Under the pieces are notes generated by a model. That model worked only from the letters and a program-made list of their open reading frames with translations, did no database searches and was not told the origin of the DNA. Made by a program: the position numbers and the translations under genes. 64,000 bases of DNA. Origin: Bretschneidera sinensis. Its lineage: Eukaryota; Streptophyta; Magnoliopsida; Brassicales; Akaniaceae. Positions 21,120 through 32,585 of the stretch are shown piece by piece (position 1 is the first letter of the stretch; the number at the start of each line of letters is the position of its first letter). Where the stretch lies: positions 65,428,620 through 65,492,619 of the forward strand of contig CM043700.1 of assembly GCA_023935145.1 (NCBI GenBank). Direction: 5' to 3'.

Positions 21120-22445
21120 TCACTGGTAGAAAACTAGAAACAAATGTTTATATTGTCCATATTTATCAGGACAACGATTGGAAAAAACCAATTAAAGAAT
21201 TCTTGACGAATCCAAATACGAAAGCAAATAACTCTTTGAAGTTAAAAGCTCGACATTATGTTTTTTAGGGAGAGAATGAAGAGTTATACAAACAAGATGC
21301 TGAAGGATTACTTCTAAAGTGTCTAGGAATAGATGAGTCACTATAAGTCATAACTGAGGTAAATGAGGTACACAAAGGAATTTGTGGTGCTCATCAATCA
21401 GGACAAAAAATACATTGGCTAGTACAAAAGTATGGGTATTACTAGCCTTCAGTCTTAAAGGATTCTCTTGAATACTCTAAGGGCTTTCAAGTCTGTCAAC
21501 GACATAGGAACATACCTTGAGTTCTTACTAGCCCTTTACATTCAATAGTCAAACCATAGCCATTTAGAGGAGGAGCCATTAACATAATTTTAAAAATTTA
21601 CCTTGCTTCAAGTAAAGAACACGCATTTGTGTTAGTGTGCACTGATTATTTTACTAAATGGGTAGAAGCTAAGTCCTATAAAGAAATAGATGAAGTTCAA
21701 TTATCAAATTTTTCTAAGAGATGATAATTCATCGATTTGGAATCCCAACATCTTTAACTGTGGGTAACGCGTTAGTCTTTAACAGGCGACGAGTTTGAGC
21801 ATTCTTACAAAATTATGGAATTAAGTTAATTAATTCTAGTCCATATTATGCTCAAGCTAATGGTTAGGCTAAATTAACTAATAAGATTATCAAAAATAAT
21901 CTAAAAAAGGTAATAGACCAAAATCTTAGAAAATGGGTTGATTTATTATCTGAAATCTTATAGGCCTATCAAAAATAAAAATAAAAAGATCAAGTACTGG
22001 GAATAGCCCATTTGCTTTAGTATTTGGTCATGATGTGGTTTTACTTATGGAAATTACCGTTAAATCATTAAATGTGGCCAGTCAAAATGAGTTAAGTGAT
22101 ATAGATTATCATGATGCTATGTCGGTTGAGATTGATGATCTTGAGGAAGTGCAAGCCAAAGATTTAGATAATATAATGCAACAAAAATTAAATGTTGCTA
22201 AGGCTTATAATTAAAGGGTTAAAAAAAAGTCTTCATAGAATGAGACTTACATTGGAAATTAATTTTTCCACCTGGATTAAAAGATCGAGAGCTAGGCAAC
22301 TGGACTCCCAATTGGAAAGGTCCATCTTTAGTAGTCAAGGTTTTAAGTGGGAATGCATACAAGCTCATGTCCATTGATGGAAATGAACATAAATTATCTA
22401 TAAATGGAAAATACTTGAAACCATATATGGAGCAAAAATGGAAAT
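21120..22445 (+). pseudogene. Integrase of element D
   Basis: Integrase motifs are spread over several frames: ARHYVF then GENEELYKQDAEGLL (TAG at 21266 in place of Gln), VNEVHKGICGAHQSGQK (zinc-binding His region), GFQVCQRHRN (Cys pair region), then CTDYFTKWVEAKSYKEIDEV of the core at 21640. Later pieces include NGWANGQAE-like sequence near 21850 (NG followed by a TAG) and the C-terminal TWIKRSRARQLDSQLE at about 22270. Not functional. Confidence 0.7.
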
Positions 22446-22519
22446 AAAATTCTATTATATCAATATTAAGTCCAATATAAATAAAAATTCGAAAGAAAAT
22501 CGAAATTCAAAAATAGCAA

Positions 22520-23937
22520 TAATACTTAGACTTTGCGGTGAAGAAGTCAATTATCACCGCCCATTTTGAGTAAATATAATCAGCTGAGTCAGCCATACCA
22601 TGATGAATCTCTGTGATGGTGTAGTGAATAGATCTAACTTCCCCTTGATGAGTTAACAGGGCAGAGTAATTTTTCTCGAGAGACTTTGGTTTTTTTTTAC
22701 AGGCCTTTCATATGGGTATTGACTTGCTCGAGCTCACTTATTTGAGCTTTGGCCCATTTAACCTCTTTCAAAGTGCTTTCGAGCTCTTATTGAAGGTTTT
22801 TAAACTCACCCTATTAACACTCGAACTCTTGATAGTGATGCTGCAATTGTTATTGTTTAGCTTTACTCTTATTAGCTAGCAGCAGCAACCTATCAAAATC
22901 CTCATACAAAAGGCGTATGGTACAGAGTCGATGTTGGGGGAGTTGAGTCTTCATTTCCAACAACCAATACATAAGCTAATGTATTTTTGCTTGTGCATTG
23001 GTATCTCTATAAAGATACTCTTAGCCTTGATTCACCAGCTTCTTAAACGAAGCAAGTTTCCTATCATAGGAAGATTGGGAAATCTGTCTAGTATTGCCTC
23101 AAGCTCAACTTTTGGTGGAGAGCTTTCTTCTCTTTATCTTCTTTTGAGTCTTCCTCAGTAGTTAAAAGGATAAACAAGGCTCCTTTCCCAGCAAGGATGA
23201 GAAACAATTTGCAACTAAATAGTGAGGCTACTTTTAGCCTCCTTACGGTGAGTTTCTTCCTCAATAGGTGCCTACATAAAAACAATCTACAAGTTTATGA
23301 TAAGAAACAATTATATTAATATTGAAAAGCTAGGATCAATGATCATACCTTGAGTGTTGGAGGCTCAACAACTAATGATGTGCCATCAACCTCTATGGAT
23401 TGAACCACTAGGTTAGGACAAGTTAGGTCCTCAAATGCCATCTCCACAACCTCAATCTCCATATCCTCATCCACTAAGGCTACGTCCACCAACTCATCAC
23501 CACCACGTACGTCGACTATAGCTAAGGTCACATCTTTATGGTCGGAAAGCTCTTCCACAAGCTCTCTTACTTTTTTTTATTCTTCTTCTTGCTTTCTTCT
23601 TTCTTCTATTTCTCTTATCCTCCCTCTCTCTTCCTCCTTCAGTTTTTTTCCTCCTCAGTCTTTCTCCTTCTTTCTTCACTGTCTTGTTTTCTCATTTATC
23701 GCTGCTCTCTCTACATCATCTCAGACTCTTTCACCCTTCTAGTCATTTTTGTAGCAGTCCCCCCCCCCACCATTTTAGATTCTCTTCTCATTTGTCTCTC
23801 CCTATCTTCTCCTTCTTTACTTTTCTTTGAAAATTCTACTTGTTCCTGGGCTACAAGTGATCGTTGATGCTTTAGAGTTTGATTATTCTTCTTCAAGCTC
23901 AGAATTTTTAGAGATAGTCTTTAACTTTAAGGACAAA
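22520..23937 (-). pseudogene. C-terminal part of the antisense ORF of element D
   Basis: Read on the minus strand, this continues the antisense reading from 46269 across the chromovirus insertion. It begins with a hydrophilic, coiled-coil-like stretch (SELEKNNQTLKHQRSLVAQE is spread across frames at about 23900-23830), then acidic sequence (DELVDVALVDEDMEIEVVEM, 23490-23430). A second coiled-coil region near 23060-22690 includes LLYEDFDRLLLLANKSKAKQ and KEVKWAKAQISELEQVNTHM. A C run (23760-23769) and many stops break it. No enzymatic motif is visible. It probably ended near 22520. Confidence 0.5.
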
Positions 23938-24403
23938 TAATGGAAGCATTAGTTGGGTAGTGAGTGTTTATGAGATAAAGTGAGGTTTCTGTATAAAAAA
24001 TGAGGAGATAATGATCTTGTTTCGAGCATAAGATAAGATTCTAAAGTGTTTACTGAGTTCTTGCCTTCAAACATACAATCCAGAGCTATATATATCTCTT
24101 CTACAAGTGTGCACACAGTAATACAAGTATTGTGCATTACAATAGATCAAGAAGCTAACTAATTAACTTCCAGCTAATCTTTTAACAACTTCTTTAACTA
24201 CTTTCTTTTGTTCTAGCTATCTACTTGGCTTCTTCTATTAACTTCTTTAGCTTGCTCCTTTACTGCCGCACGCTTCACTCATCAATCCCTTAGCCTCACT
24301 GGTAAATCAAAATTATCTTTGGCTTTACTAGTTCTACCTTGCTGCCCTATATCTTTCTGGTTTCTTCAAGTGAGCTCTGTCCCTTAGCTTCTTTCCTGTA
24401 TCA
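23938..24403 (-). repeat. 3' LTR of element A
   Basis: It aligns end to end with 45806-46268: TAATGGAAGCATTAGTTGGG here, TGATGGAGGCACTGGGTGG there. Both end CTGTATCA. TATA box TATATATAG (minus) near 24086-24096. Confidence 0.85.
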
Positions 24404-24429
24404 ATACTATTCCCTTAGAAAGGCACCTT

Positions 24430-25700
24430 GTCCTCAAGGTGAAGATAAGGTAAGGAATGCTATATCATGTTAGCATATTCCCAAGAGGCTTCTTCAAATG
24501 GGAGGTTATCCCATTGCACCAAGTATTATTGCACCCATTTACCTTGCTATAATACTTCTCTTTGACCTAATATGGCAATTGGATGGTAGATGGGGTAAGA
24601 GCTAGAGCAGTCTTTAGAGAGAGGGGTTGGGATGATGGATGAGCCTTTAAAAGACTTAAGGAGAGAAATGTGGAAGATAGGGTGGAGCTTGCAACCTTCT
24701 AGAAGTTGTATTTTGTAAGAAACTTGTCTTAGCTTTCCAAAATTGGAAAGGGTCCAAAGTATCTTTTGCTTAGTTTCTAGGAAAATCTTGTTGTTGCTGA
24801 CTGTTCTCTATATAGTTGTAATTTTTAGAGGACCAAGTCACCAAATTTAAACCACATGTCAATTCTTTGTTGCTCAGCTTGTTGATTCATTCTTTGTTGA
24901 GCTTTGATCAAGCGAGCCTTGACTTGTTGTAGAATGTCTTCTCTAGAACTTAAGGTATAATCAACAGCTTCAATAGAAGAAGCAATTTTGTTGTAAACAT
25001 GTATATTTGGTGGAAGTCTTCCATAAACAATTTGAACCCAGGGAGGAATGAAAGCTAGTGTTGTAATAAAATTCAGCACCGGCTAAGTAAGTGGACCACA
25101 GTTGTGGTTGATCTATAATAAAGGATCCCAAAAATTGTTCCAACCATCTGTTCACAGCTTCTATTTGTCCATTAATTTGAAAGTGATAAGAAGTACTCAT
25201 CATCAATTGAGTGCCTTGAAGCCTAAAGAGTTCTCTCCATAATTGATTAGTGAATAGAGGATCTCTATCACTAGCTATCAACTTTGGGATGCCATGGAGT
25301 TTTTATACAGTGTTCACAAAGATTGTGGCAACTTTGCTTGCTATAAAGTTAGGACTCAAGGGGCAAAGTGTGCAAACTTGCTCAGTCTATCTACTACCAT
25401 ATATATATATTTGTGAAATCATGAGAGGGTAGTAGATGAGTGATGAAGTCCATTAAGATATCCTCCCAAATCTGTTCTAGAACTGGCAGGGGTTGTAGCA
25501 AACCATAAGGTTTGATATTGAGTGTCTTTACTTGCTGACATGTGGTGCACTGAGAGACAAATTTGGTAACTTCCTTTTTCATACCTTTCCAATGGAAGCT
25601 AACAAATAATTTGACATAAATCCTCAAAATACCAACATGACCACCAGTTAGAGTGGCATGGCATTCAATAATGAAAAGGTTCTTCAAGCTAGAAGGTAGT
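24430..25700 (-). pseudogene. Integrase with chromodomain-like C-terminus, element A
   Basis: Segment 25687-25394 has the zinc-binding module: ECHATLTGGHVGILRIY (His pair), FHWKGMKKEVTKFV and CTTCQQVK (Cys pair), then WEDILMDFITHLLPS with the first catalytic Asp. Segment 25281-24970 gives MIASDRDPLFTNQLWRELF with the second Asp and SYHFQINGQIEAVNRWLEQF with the catalytic Glu. It continues (LGAEFYYNTSFHSSLGS, 25079-24825 LIKAQQRMNQQAEQQR). Near 24560-24430 the text resembles a chromodomain (SHLKKPLGNMLT, then IPYLIFTLRT), which targets chromoviruses to specific chromatin. Frames are broken. Confidence 0.65.
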
Positions 25701-25759
25701 AGAGTATGCCATCTCTCACAATCTAGTCTTTATGCTAGTGAGGTCTTTTAGTGTAGGCT

Positions 25760-26149
25760 TGTTATAATGCTAGTATGTTGGTGTCTTCTTAGTTCTCTTT
25801 CTTGAGATCATCCAGGAATTTAAAAACAAACACTGAAAATGGTTAATAGGTTGCCATCTTCTTGTCACTTGGAATCCTTGATAAAGCATCTACTACTATG
25901 TTGTGTCTTCCTAGATTGTATAGGATTTCGTATGAGAATCCTAACAACTTAGTGAGATAATATTGCTGCTCAAGAGTTTGGATGGTTCAGTCCATCAAGT
26001 ACTTAAGGCTTATGTGTTCATTTTTTATGAAGAATTTGGCAGCCAAGAGAAATTGTCACCATTTTTTCACAACTGTAGTGATGGCATACAACTCTCTGAT
26101 GTAGGCAAACTATGATTGCATTCTTAGAACCATCTTCTTGCTGAACAAG
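25760..26149 (-). pseudogene. RNase H end of element A
   Basis: The minus strand reads FSKKMVLRMQS, FAYIRELYAITTVVKKW, FLLAAKFFIKNEHISLKYLM and VDALSRIPSDKK, the C-terminal half of a Ty3 RNase H and tether. Its beginning (ASGFGIRIVLLQSSHPITL) is at 43270-43139, on the other side of element B, so B split this domain. TAG replaces Gln after VLRMQS. Confidence 0.7.
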
Positions 26150-27450
26150 TGATTACACTCAAACTAATAAGCGGTTATTGTGTATAGTTGAGGTGTCAAT
26201 CCCACGAGGAAAAGCGAACTACAAAGAAAAGTGTAAACCTTAACACGAACAATAAAGATTAAGTGAGAAAATTTACGAAGTAATGTGAGAAAATTATGTA
26301 AATAGTTTGAAGAATATAATAGAGAAACAACAAGGGTTCGGGAATCCCCCCTAGGTTCGTTGCCTTATTCCAATCTTGATTCAATTGTTTTTATCTTGAT
26401 TGCTAGTTTCACCACCCAAACAGGCAATCGGCAAATCTTCAATCAAAGCATATGTAAACCCTAATGCAATTGCTATGAAATACTCTTCACTTTCGATTCA
26501 AGCACACATGAGCTATCCTATAGATTTATCAAGAAACGACAATATATCTTAATGACAATATCGCAGTAATGGACAAACCTAAAAGATAAATCTACCGGAC
26601 TCAATCATATCCAACAATCTTGACATAAGAAATGCATGACTAGATACAATCACCCGATTAAGAGAAAATCTTCTAATTAAATCAAAGAGTGAATCATAGC
26701 AATGTTTTGACAGTAAATCCAAACTACAACTGAATCAATAATGGAAAATAAGAACAACTACACCTAGGGATTCATCACTTTGCCTTGCTTGGAGATTAGT
26801 TGGCCATGGGGTTCATGCTTGAACACGTTGATAGAGGTGAATGTGGCAGCCTTCTTGAGTTTTCCAGCCTTGATGATTATATCTATCAAACCCTAAGTGA
26901 TCTATTTATAATACAAAAGGTCCAAGGGTGTTTTCGGGTTTAAACTATCATTAAAACCCTAATTAAGTTGTAACTTGGAAACAAAGCATCGAGCTCGCGC
27001 CGCGACTCACATTAATCCAGGTCGCGGCTAAGCTTTTGGAGACTTTCTTCACTTTCTACAGGCCGCAGCCCAGTTTGGTCCAGGCCGCGGCTTGGATTGG
27101 TCTTGGCCTAGACGCACACTAAAGGTCTTCTTCCAGATTTTGCAAGGTTCTGGAGGCCGAGGCTTAAAATTTTCAGCTGCAGTGCACACACTAAAGATTT
27201 GGTTTCTCTTCATTTTTGTCCTTCCATAACCATGCCTTCACTTTGATGTGCATCGAAGTATCGTGCTTTAAGCTATGATGACTTTCATCCTCTTTTGGAC
27301 TTAAAGTACCTGCAAATGCATCGAAATAGATCAACAATCCAAGAATATCACTTTAGAGTTGTTAAGGTATAAAAATGCAATTTAAGCCTAGATCACTCCT
27401 AAAATGTTAACAAATAAGCACTGTTAAGATGCATTTTATGACTCTCATCA
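26150..27450 (-). repeat. 3' LTR of element B
   Basis: Plus-strand ends TGATTACACTCAAAC and TTTTATGACTCTCATCA match the right copy at 41806-43138. The TATA box (minus TATAAATAGA, 26901-26910) is preceded by a GC-rich module with GGCCGCGGC-type repeats (26990-27190). Confidence 0.9.
26990..27190. repeat. GGCCGCGG-type GC-rich cassette in the B 3' LTR
   Basis: Repeated variants of CAGGCCGCGGCCCAG (for example near 27000, 27025, 27060, 27085 and 27150) in an otherwise AT-rich LTR, just upstream of the TATA box. The matching cassette in the other LTR is at 42665-42880. Confidence 0.7.
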
Positions 27451-29170
27451 TAAACCCCAACTAGCTTATTGCTAGTCCCTAGCAATTCAAGCGAAAACAA
27501 GACAATATGAAATGAATTCTTTGGTAGGAATCAAACAAAGTAAAGCAATGTTAGTGTTAATCCAAGAGTAATTCAACTTTTTGTCTCAAAAATCGCACAT
27601 AACAGACAACACATAGAATCGTTAAATATCACCAAAGTTTAAAAGTAATCCAAACATCAATCTCAAAATTGTTATTGACTCTTAACATCCATCTTACCAC
27701 AATCCATTAATCCGAACACCCGGATGATTTTATGCACAACATTCATGAATACAAGTCTTGACCTCTAAAATATATTAATTTGCGTGACATCAATCACAAA
27801 AACAAGCTCCATAGGCTCACTTTTCAAATCACTCTCCACTATTGTAGAAAAATCACACCACCTTTGATCAATAGGTCTTTAATAAGCTTGTAACGTTAGG
27901 CTAAGGTAAAGGTTAAGAAAAAAGGGGAAGGATTCAACAAATAAAAGAACTTAATCTCTTAGTTTTAAACATAACATACTTTAAGAACTGGATAACCTTA
28001 CTTTAACACCCAACTCTTTTAACCATTTTTGAGCATTTTTCTCAATAAATCACTCCTTTTTTTCTTTTCTTTTTCTTTGCCATAATTCACTTCTTTTTTC
28101 TTTTTTTTTTTGGCATAAGACCATTCACCTTCTTTTTCATTTTTTTATTTTCTTTTCCACAACCCCCAACATATCTCCTTTAATGTACTTGGGTTATGGT
28201 AGCAATATTTTTTCATATTTCCATCCTTACTCCTCTTAAGTTCTTCTCAACAAATATGTATAACTAAGTTCTCTTAAAAGAAAGGTAAGGATAGAATATT
28301 TTTAGGCTCATAAAGGTAAGTAAACGGGTTATCGAAAGAAACAAGACTCAAATTCTTTTTCAAGAAAAAGGCTCAAACAGGTGACTAGCAATAAATATAG
28401 CAAGAATAAGTTTGAAAGGCTCAAACGGTCCAAAATAGGCCTATATCATATCCTAAGTAATGTGCATTCTAGTAATTCACCTAAAGTGATTATCAAATAA
28501 GTTCTAGAGCTTGTCGAGACCGTAAAAGTATTCACAAAACAATCACACATAAAACTTCTCTAAATGTTTTAGACTAATCATGCAATCTTACCGCAAACTA
28601 GAGTCTCAAACCAAATGAAGATTGAAACTTAAATTATTCTCAAGCCGAAGCAAGATTTAACTTCTTCTAAATGTTGTATGCTATCTCAATTAAGCTCATA
28701 TCATTGACATGTGAATTAACTCTAAGGCTTAACACAAATCATGCTAAAAACAAACACAAAGGGAAAGTGACACCTAGCAGTTCAATGAAAAACAGAAATA
28801 TGTTTCTTCCACCCCCAACTTAAACATTGCATTGACCTCAATGTGAAAGAAAAAGTAAAGGAAACTCCCTTTGTAACCAAAAGTGCACAGAAGCTGAAAA
28901 TTGTGCAACACCATTTGAACTGCATGTCATGCTTCTTGTTGAAATTTTGATCTACAACATTGAACAAAACAGACAAAAAGAAAGCAACTTCGGTGTAACA
29001 TTAAGATTCCCACCGTATGTTAGACTAACACATGAAATCTAAATAAATAACTAAAAATGAAAATAAAGTACGAAAAATAAAATAACAAAAAGGAATACAA
29101 GATAAATGTTAGTATAGTTATCCGATAATAATAAAATAAATAAATAAAAGGAGACAAACAAGATAGAACC
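27451..29170 (-). other. Long 3' untranslated region and polypurine tract of element B
   Basis: The polypurine tract (minus strand AGCTAGTTGGGGTTTA) touches the LTR at 27451-27466. The rest is noncoding and homologous to 52325-53950 in element F, including the pyrimidine tracts at 28050-28160 and TGATTTTATGCACAACATTC-type stretches. The conservation between two elements suggests a structural or RNA role. Confidence 0.65.
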
Positions 29171-29176
29171 CAAAAC

Positions 29177-30303
29177 TAATCCTCTATATCTTCATCATTT
29201 TCTTCATTCTCTTCACCTTCCTCGAGAGTTGGATCAAAAGATGAACCCGGATAGGGTGGCAAAGTGGTAAAGTGATCCATGTCACAACCAGTGGCGAAGG
29301 CAAGGTGTTGGTACATCTGACCAAAAGAAGAGTATATCCCCGCTTGATAATCTGCTTGCCTAGCCAAGAATCGTTCTTGATAATCAAATCTATCATGCAA
29401 GAGTTTCTGATGCTCGTCAAAATGAATCTCTAAATGCTCAAGGTGCTCTGCAACAGTGAAATGCCTAGAGGGAGGAGGGGGGCAGCAATCGCTGCTCTCT
29501 CTCTCGTAGCTGGCGGCTTTCAGGCTTTAATCAGAATGAGCATGCCATCATCGATGGGCTTCTTGGGTTGCTGGGCCTCCTCATCAGGACTGTACTGGAC
29601 ACTGGCTTGGATGTATAATTAGGTAATTAATGAAGGGAAGTATAATCCAAGCTTTTGTCGAACAGTGTGTATAATAGAATTAAATATGATTTGGCCCACA
29701 TCAATAGTCATGCCCATCAAAATGGCATAAATCAGAATAGCTCTCTCAACAGTAAGGTCACTATAGTGCATAGCAAGCATCAGTCTCTGACATACAAAAT
29801 ATTACCAAGCTCGAGCATTGATAATCAGAGAAGTACCGGGCAAGGTTTTAGGGGTATCACCCGTTATTTCCCAAGTTGTGCCCGAAATACAGAGAGTATT
29901 GCAAATCTCTTCATAATCAATATTAAACGCATATGCAATATACTCATTATTTTCTTTGTCAGGTAGCCCATAGAATCTATTAATAGATGTGCTGCTAAAA
30001 GAAACTGTTTTTCCTCTCACCCTCACTTTACCATTCCTATGTTCGTCTGCATTAGCGTAGAATTCTCTAACCACATTGGTAAGGGAATGGGATGGTTGTC
30101 TTGCAAATGTACCCCAATGCCTATCAATAATCATTATAAACAAGGTTGGGTTTCCCCTCTCTATGATAGTGAATCCTCTCTCAGGAATGGGTTTTCTAGC
30201 TTGCATCATCCTAACATATCTCTCACTAGCCTCAAAACTAACAAATTTGCTCTCATCATACTCTTGAGGTTGTTTCCCCCTTGGTCTCTTAGTTTTAGGG
30301 GTC
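29177..30303 (-). pseudogene. Extra ORF downstream of integrase in element B (putative plant transposon-protein domain)
   Basis: A sense ORF after integrase, of unknown function. The likely start is the ATG giving MTPKTKRPRGKQPQEYDESK (30303). The N-terminal half reads FEASERYVRMMQARKPIPER, GFTIIERGNPTLFIMIIDRH, VREFYANADEHRNGK, VRVRGKTVSFSSTSINRFYG and LPDKENN. The C-terminal half (29766-29600) gives AILIYAILMGMTIDVGQIIF and RQKLGLYFPSLIT, and the end (29400-29177) is acidic (EEGEENEENDEDIED). It resembles the uncharacterised plant domain I know as 'putative plant transposon protein' in Athila relatives. Two to three frame breaks lie near 29800 and 29600. Element F lacks it. Confidence 0.6.
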
Positions 30304-30955
30304 ATTTGAATAAAATGTATAAAACAATATAACAAATTCAAAATCAACCATCCAAATAGCGCAAATGAACAACAAAGAGAAGAAATTGGTCTTACTTGAT
30401 GCCCAAAGTTGGAGAGAAGAAAGAGTACTTGCAATCTCCAACAAAATCAAGAAATGATGTTAGAATCAAGAAATTTTGAGCAAAACTGAGTGGGTAAGTG
30501 AGGGTTTGGAGAGAGAAGGAGAGAGAGGAGTGTACTGTGTTTCTCAAAGTTGAACTGGAGAGAAAAGTACAGAATTTGGGTAAAAAAGTGGCTAGATCAC
30601 GGGTTGAGCTGCAGCTTGGGCTTGCTCGCGCCGCGGCTTGAACAGGCTGGGCATAATTGGCGTGTTTCTGTGGGGCACAGCGTTGGAGAGGCTGGGTCGC
30701 GGCGCAAGAGCGTGGGAAGGTGCTGGGCAGTGCGGCACTAGACCGCTGAGGCGCGGCGTGCACTGTACCTGGACTTGTTTCTACAAAAACTTGTTTGTTC
30801 CACATAAAAAATAAATTTAGCCAAATAAAATGAAAAAAATAACATCTAAGCTAAAAATTGGATTAAAGAAAACTAAAAAAAACTAAAAATTGAATTTGAA
30901 AGAAACTTAATTAAAACAAAACAAAAGGAAAATAAATAAAAACATACCTTTTTGG
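30304..30955 (-). other. Noncoding spacer between integrase and the extra ORF of element B
   Basis: No protein support. The part 30600-30780 is GC-rich with GCGCCGCGGC and GGTCGCGGCGC motifs, the same kind as in the B LTR cassette. It may contain the leader or promoter of the extra ORF. The rest is A-rich. Confidence 0.45.
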
Positions 30956-30960
30956 TGTGG

Positions 30961-32585
30961 TCAAGGTGAATAGACCGGATCCATAAGCGGAATGTCTTCT
31001 ACTTTCGGATTTGGCCTATCAATTAAGATTTTAAGGCATTGACCATTTACTTTAAAGATCCGGCCATCTCTAGTATCCTTAATTTCTACCGCCCTATTTG
31101 CAAAAACATTTTTCACCACAAAAGGACCGGTCCACCTCGACCGAAGTTTTCCTGGATGCTTATGGAGTCTAGAATCGTATAAGAACACCCGATCATTAGG
31201 CTTAAATGTTTTCTTCAAAATATTTTTATTATGAAACACTTTCATTTTAGCCTTATAGATTCTAGAGTTCTCATAAGCATCATTTCTTAACTCCTCTAAC
31301 TCAGTTAACTGAAATTTCCTAAGCTTACCCGCTTCTCCTATGTCAAAATTGAAAGACATGATGGCGCAATAAGCTCGATGCTCGAGTTCCACAGGTAAGT
31401 GGCATGGCTTTCCAAAAATAAGCCTATAAGGTAACATACCTAAGGGAGTTTTGAAAGCTGTATGGTAAGCCCAAAGCGCATCAACTAGTCTCAAAGACCA
31501 ATCTTTGCGATTCGGGTTGACCATTTTTTCTAAAATTTGTTTAATTTCCCTATTTGCAAGTTCTACTTGTCCACTTGTCTGAGGGTGGTAAGCAGTGGAG
31601 ATCTTATGTAACACCCCATATTTTCTCATCAAAGCTTTAAAAGAACGGTTGCAAAAATGCATACCTAGATCGCTAATTATAGCACGTGGTGTACCAAATC
31701 GAGATAACATATTTTCTTTAAGAAATTTAATTACTGTTCTATTATCATTGCTCCGGTAAGCTGCTGCCTCTACCCATTTTGACACATAATCTATTGCCAT
31801 AATGAAATATTGATATCCGAAGGAAGGAGGAAATGGTCCCATAAAATCAATGCTCCAATAATCAAAGATTTCAATTACTAAAATTGGGTTTAAGGGCATC
31901 ATATTATGACGAGACACAACTCCTAACTTCTGACACTTTCACATGAGTGACAATAGATGTTTGCATCTTTAAACAAGGTGGGCCAATAAAATCCACACTG
32001 CAAAAATTTTGCAGCAGTTTTTTTCATTGAAAAGTGGCCCCCACAAGCTTGGGAGTGACAAAATTCTAATACGCTGGCAATCTCTTCATTAGGGATGCAA
32101 CACCTTAAAATTTGGTCAGGGCAGTATTTGAAAAGACAGGGGTCATCCCAATAAAAATTATGTACCTCATTCAAGAACTTCCTCTTGTCTTGAGCGCTCC
32201 AATCCATCAATATCTCACCAGTAGCCAAATAATTCACGATATGAGCAAACCATAGTAGAGAAGTAACAGAGAGTAAATGCTCATCGAGAAAATCATCCTT
32301 GATTGGCATGTCATCAGAGGTGTCCTCAAATGTGAGCCTTGACAAATGGTCAGCCACTACGTTCTCCACTCTTTTCTTGTCTTTGATGGTGATGTCAAAT
32401 TCTTGCAAGAGTAAGATCCACCGTATAAGCCATGCCTTAGCATCCTTCTTTGTTAGAAAGTACTTGAGAGCTGCATGATTTGGACCGAAGAAAACATGCT
32501 TCAAACCCTTAGGTAACGGCTTCAATTCAACTTTGGGTGCTTCCACACTTGAGGGAATTTTTTTCTCGCTTCTTTCAGGCAATTC
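30961..32585 (-). pseudogene. RNase H remnant, integrase of element B
   Basis: The first ORF (32582-31923) starts in the RT linker (VELKPLPKGLKHVFFG) and jumps directly to the end of RNase H (NHAALKYFLTKKDAKA, then FDITIKDKKRVENVVADHLS). The RT catalytic region is therefore lost without breaking the frame. The zinc-binding module follows (FCHSQACGGHFSMKKTAAKF and IYCHSCE). A one-base loss near 31936 shifts the frame. The second ORF (31917-30961) has the catalytic core: [10 protein letters not shown] (Asp), [13 protein letters not shown] (Asp), [12 protein letters not shown] (Glu), then [11 protein letters not shown] at the C-terminus. The core is otherwise well preserved. Confidence 0.8.

Noticed and set aside
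22690..23867. Plus-strand hydrophobic ORF at 23538-23867 as a membrane protein
   Set aside because: It is the complement of an acidic/lysine-rich coiled-coil reading of the antisense ORF; T/C-rich sequence gives spurious Phe/Leu/Ser stretches.
29655..30332. Plus-strand ORFs opposite the extra ORF of B
   Set aside because: Shadows of the minus-strand reading, whose motifs are clear.
30392..30805. 137-aa minus-strand ORF after integrase of B
   Set aside because: Its Ala/Ser/Pro-rich N-terminal half is a translation of GC-rich repeats, and it runs antisense-free into a spacer with no homology; treated as spacer.
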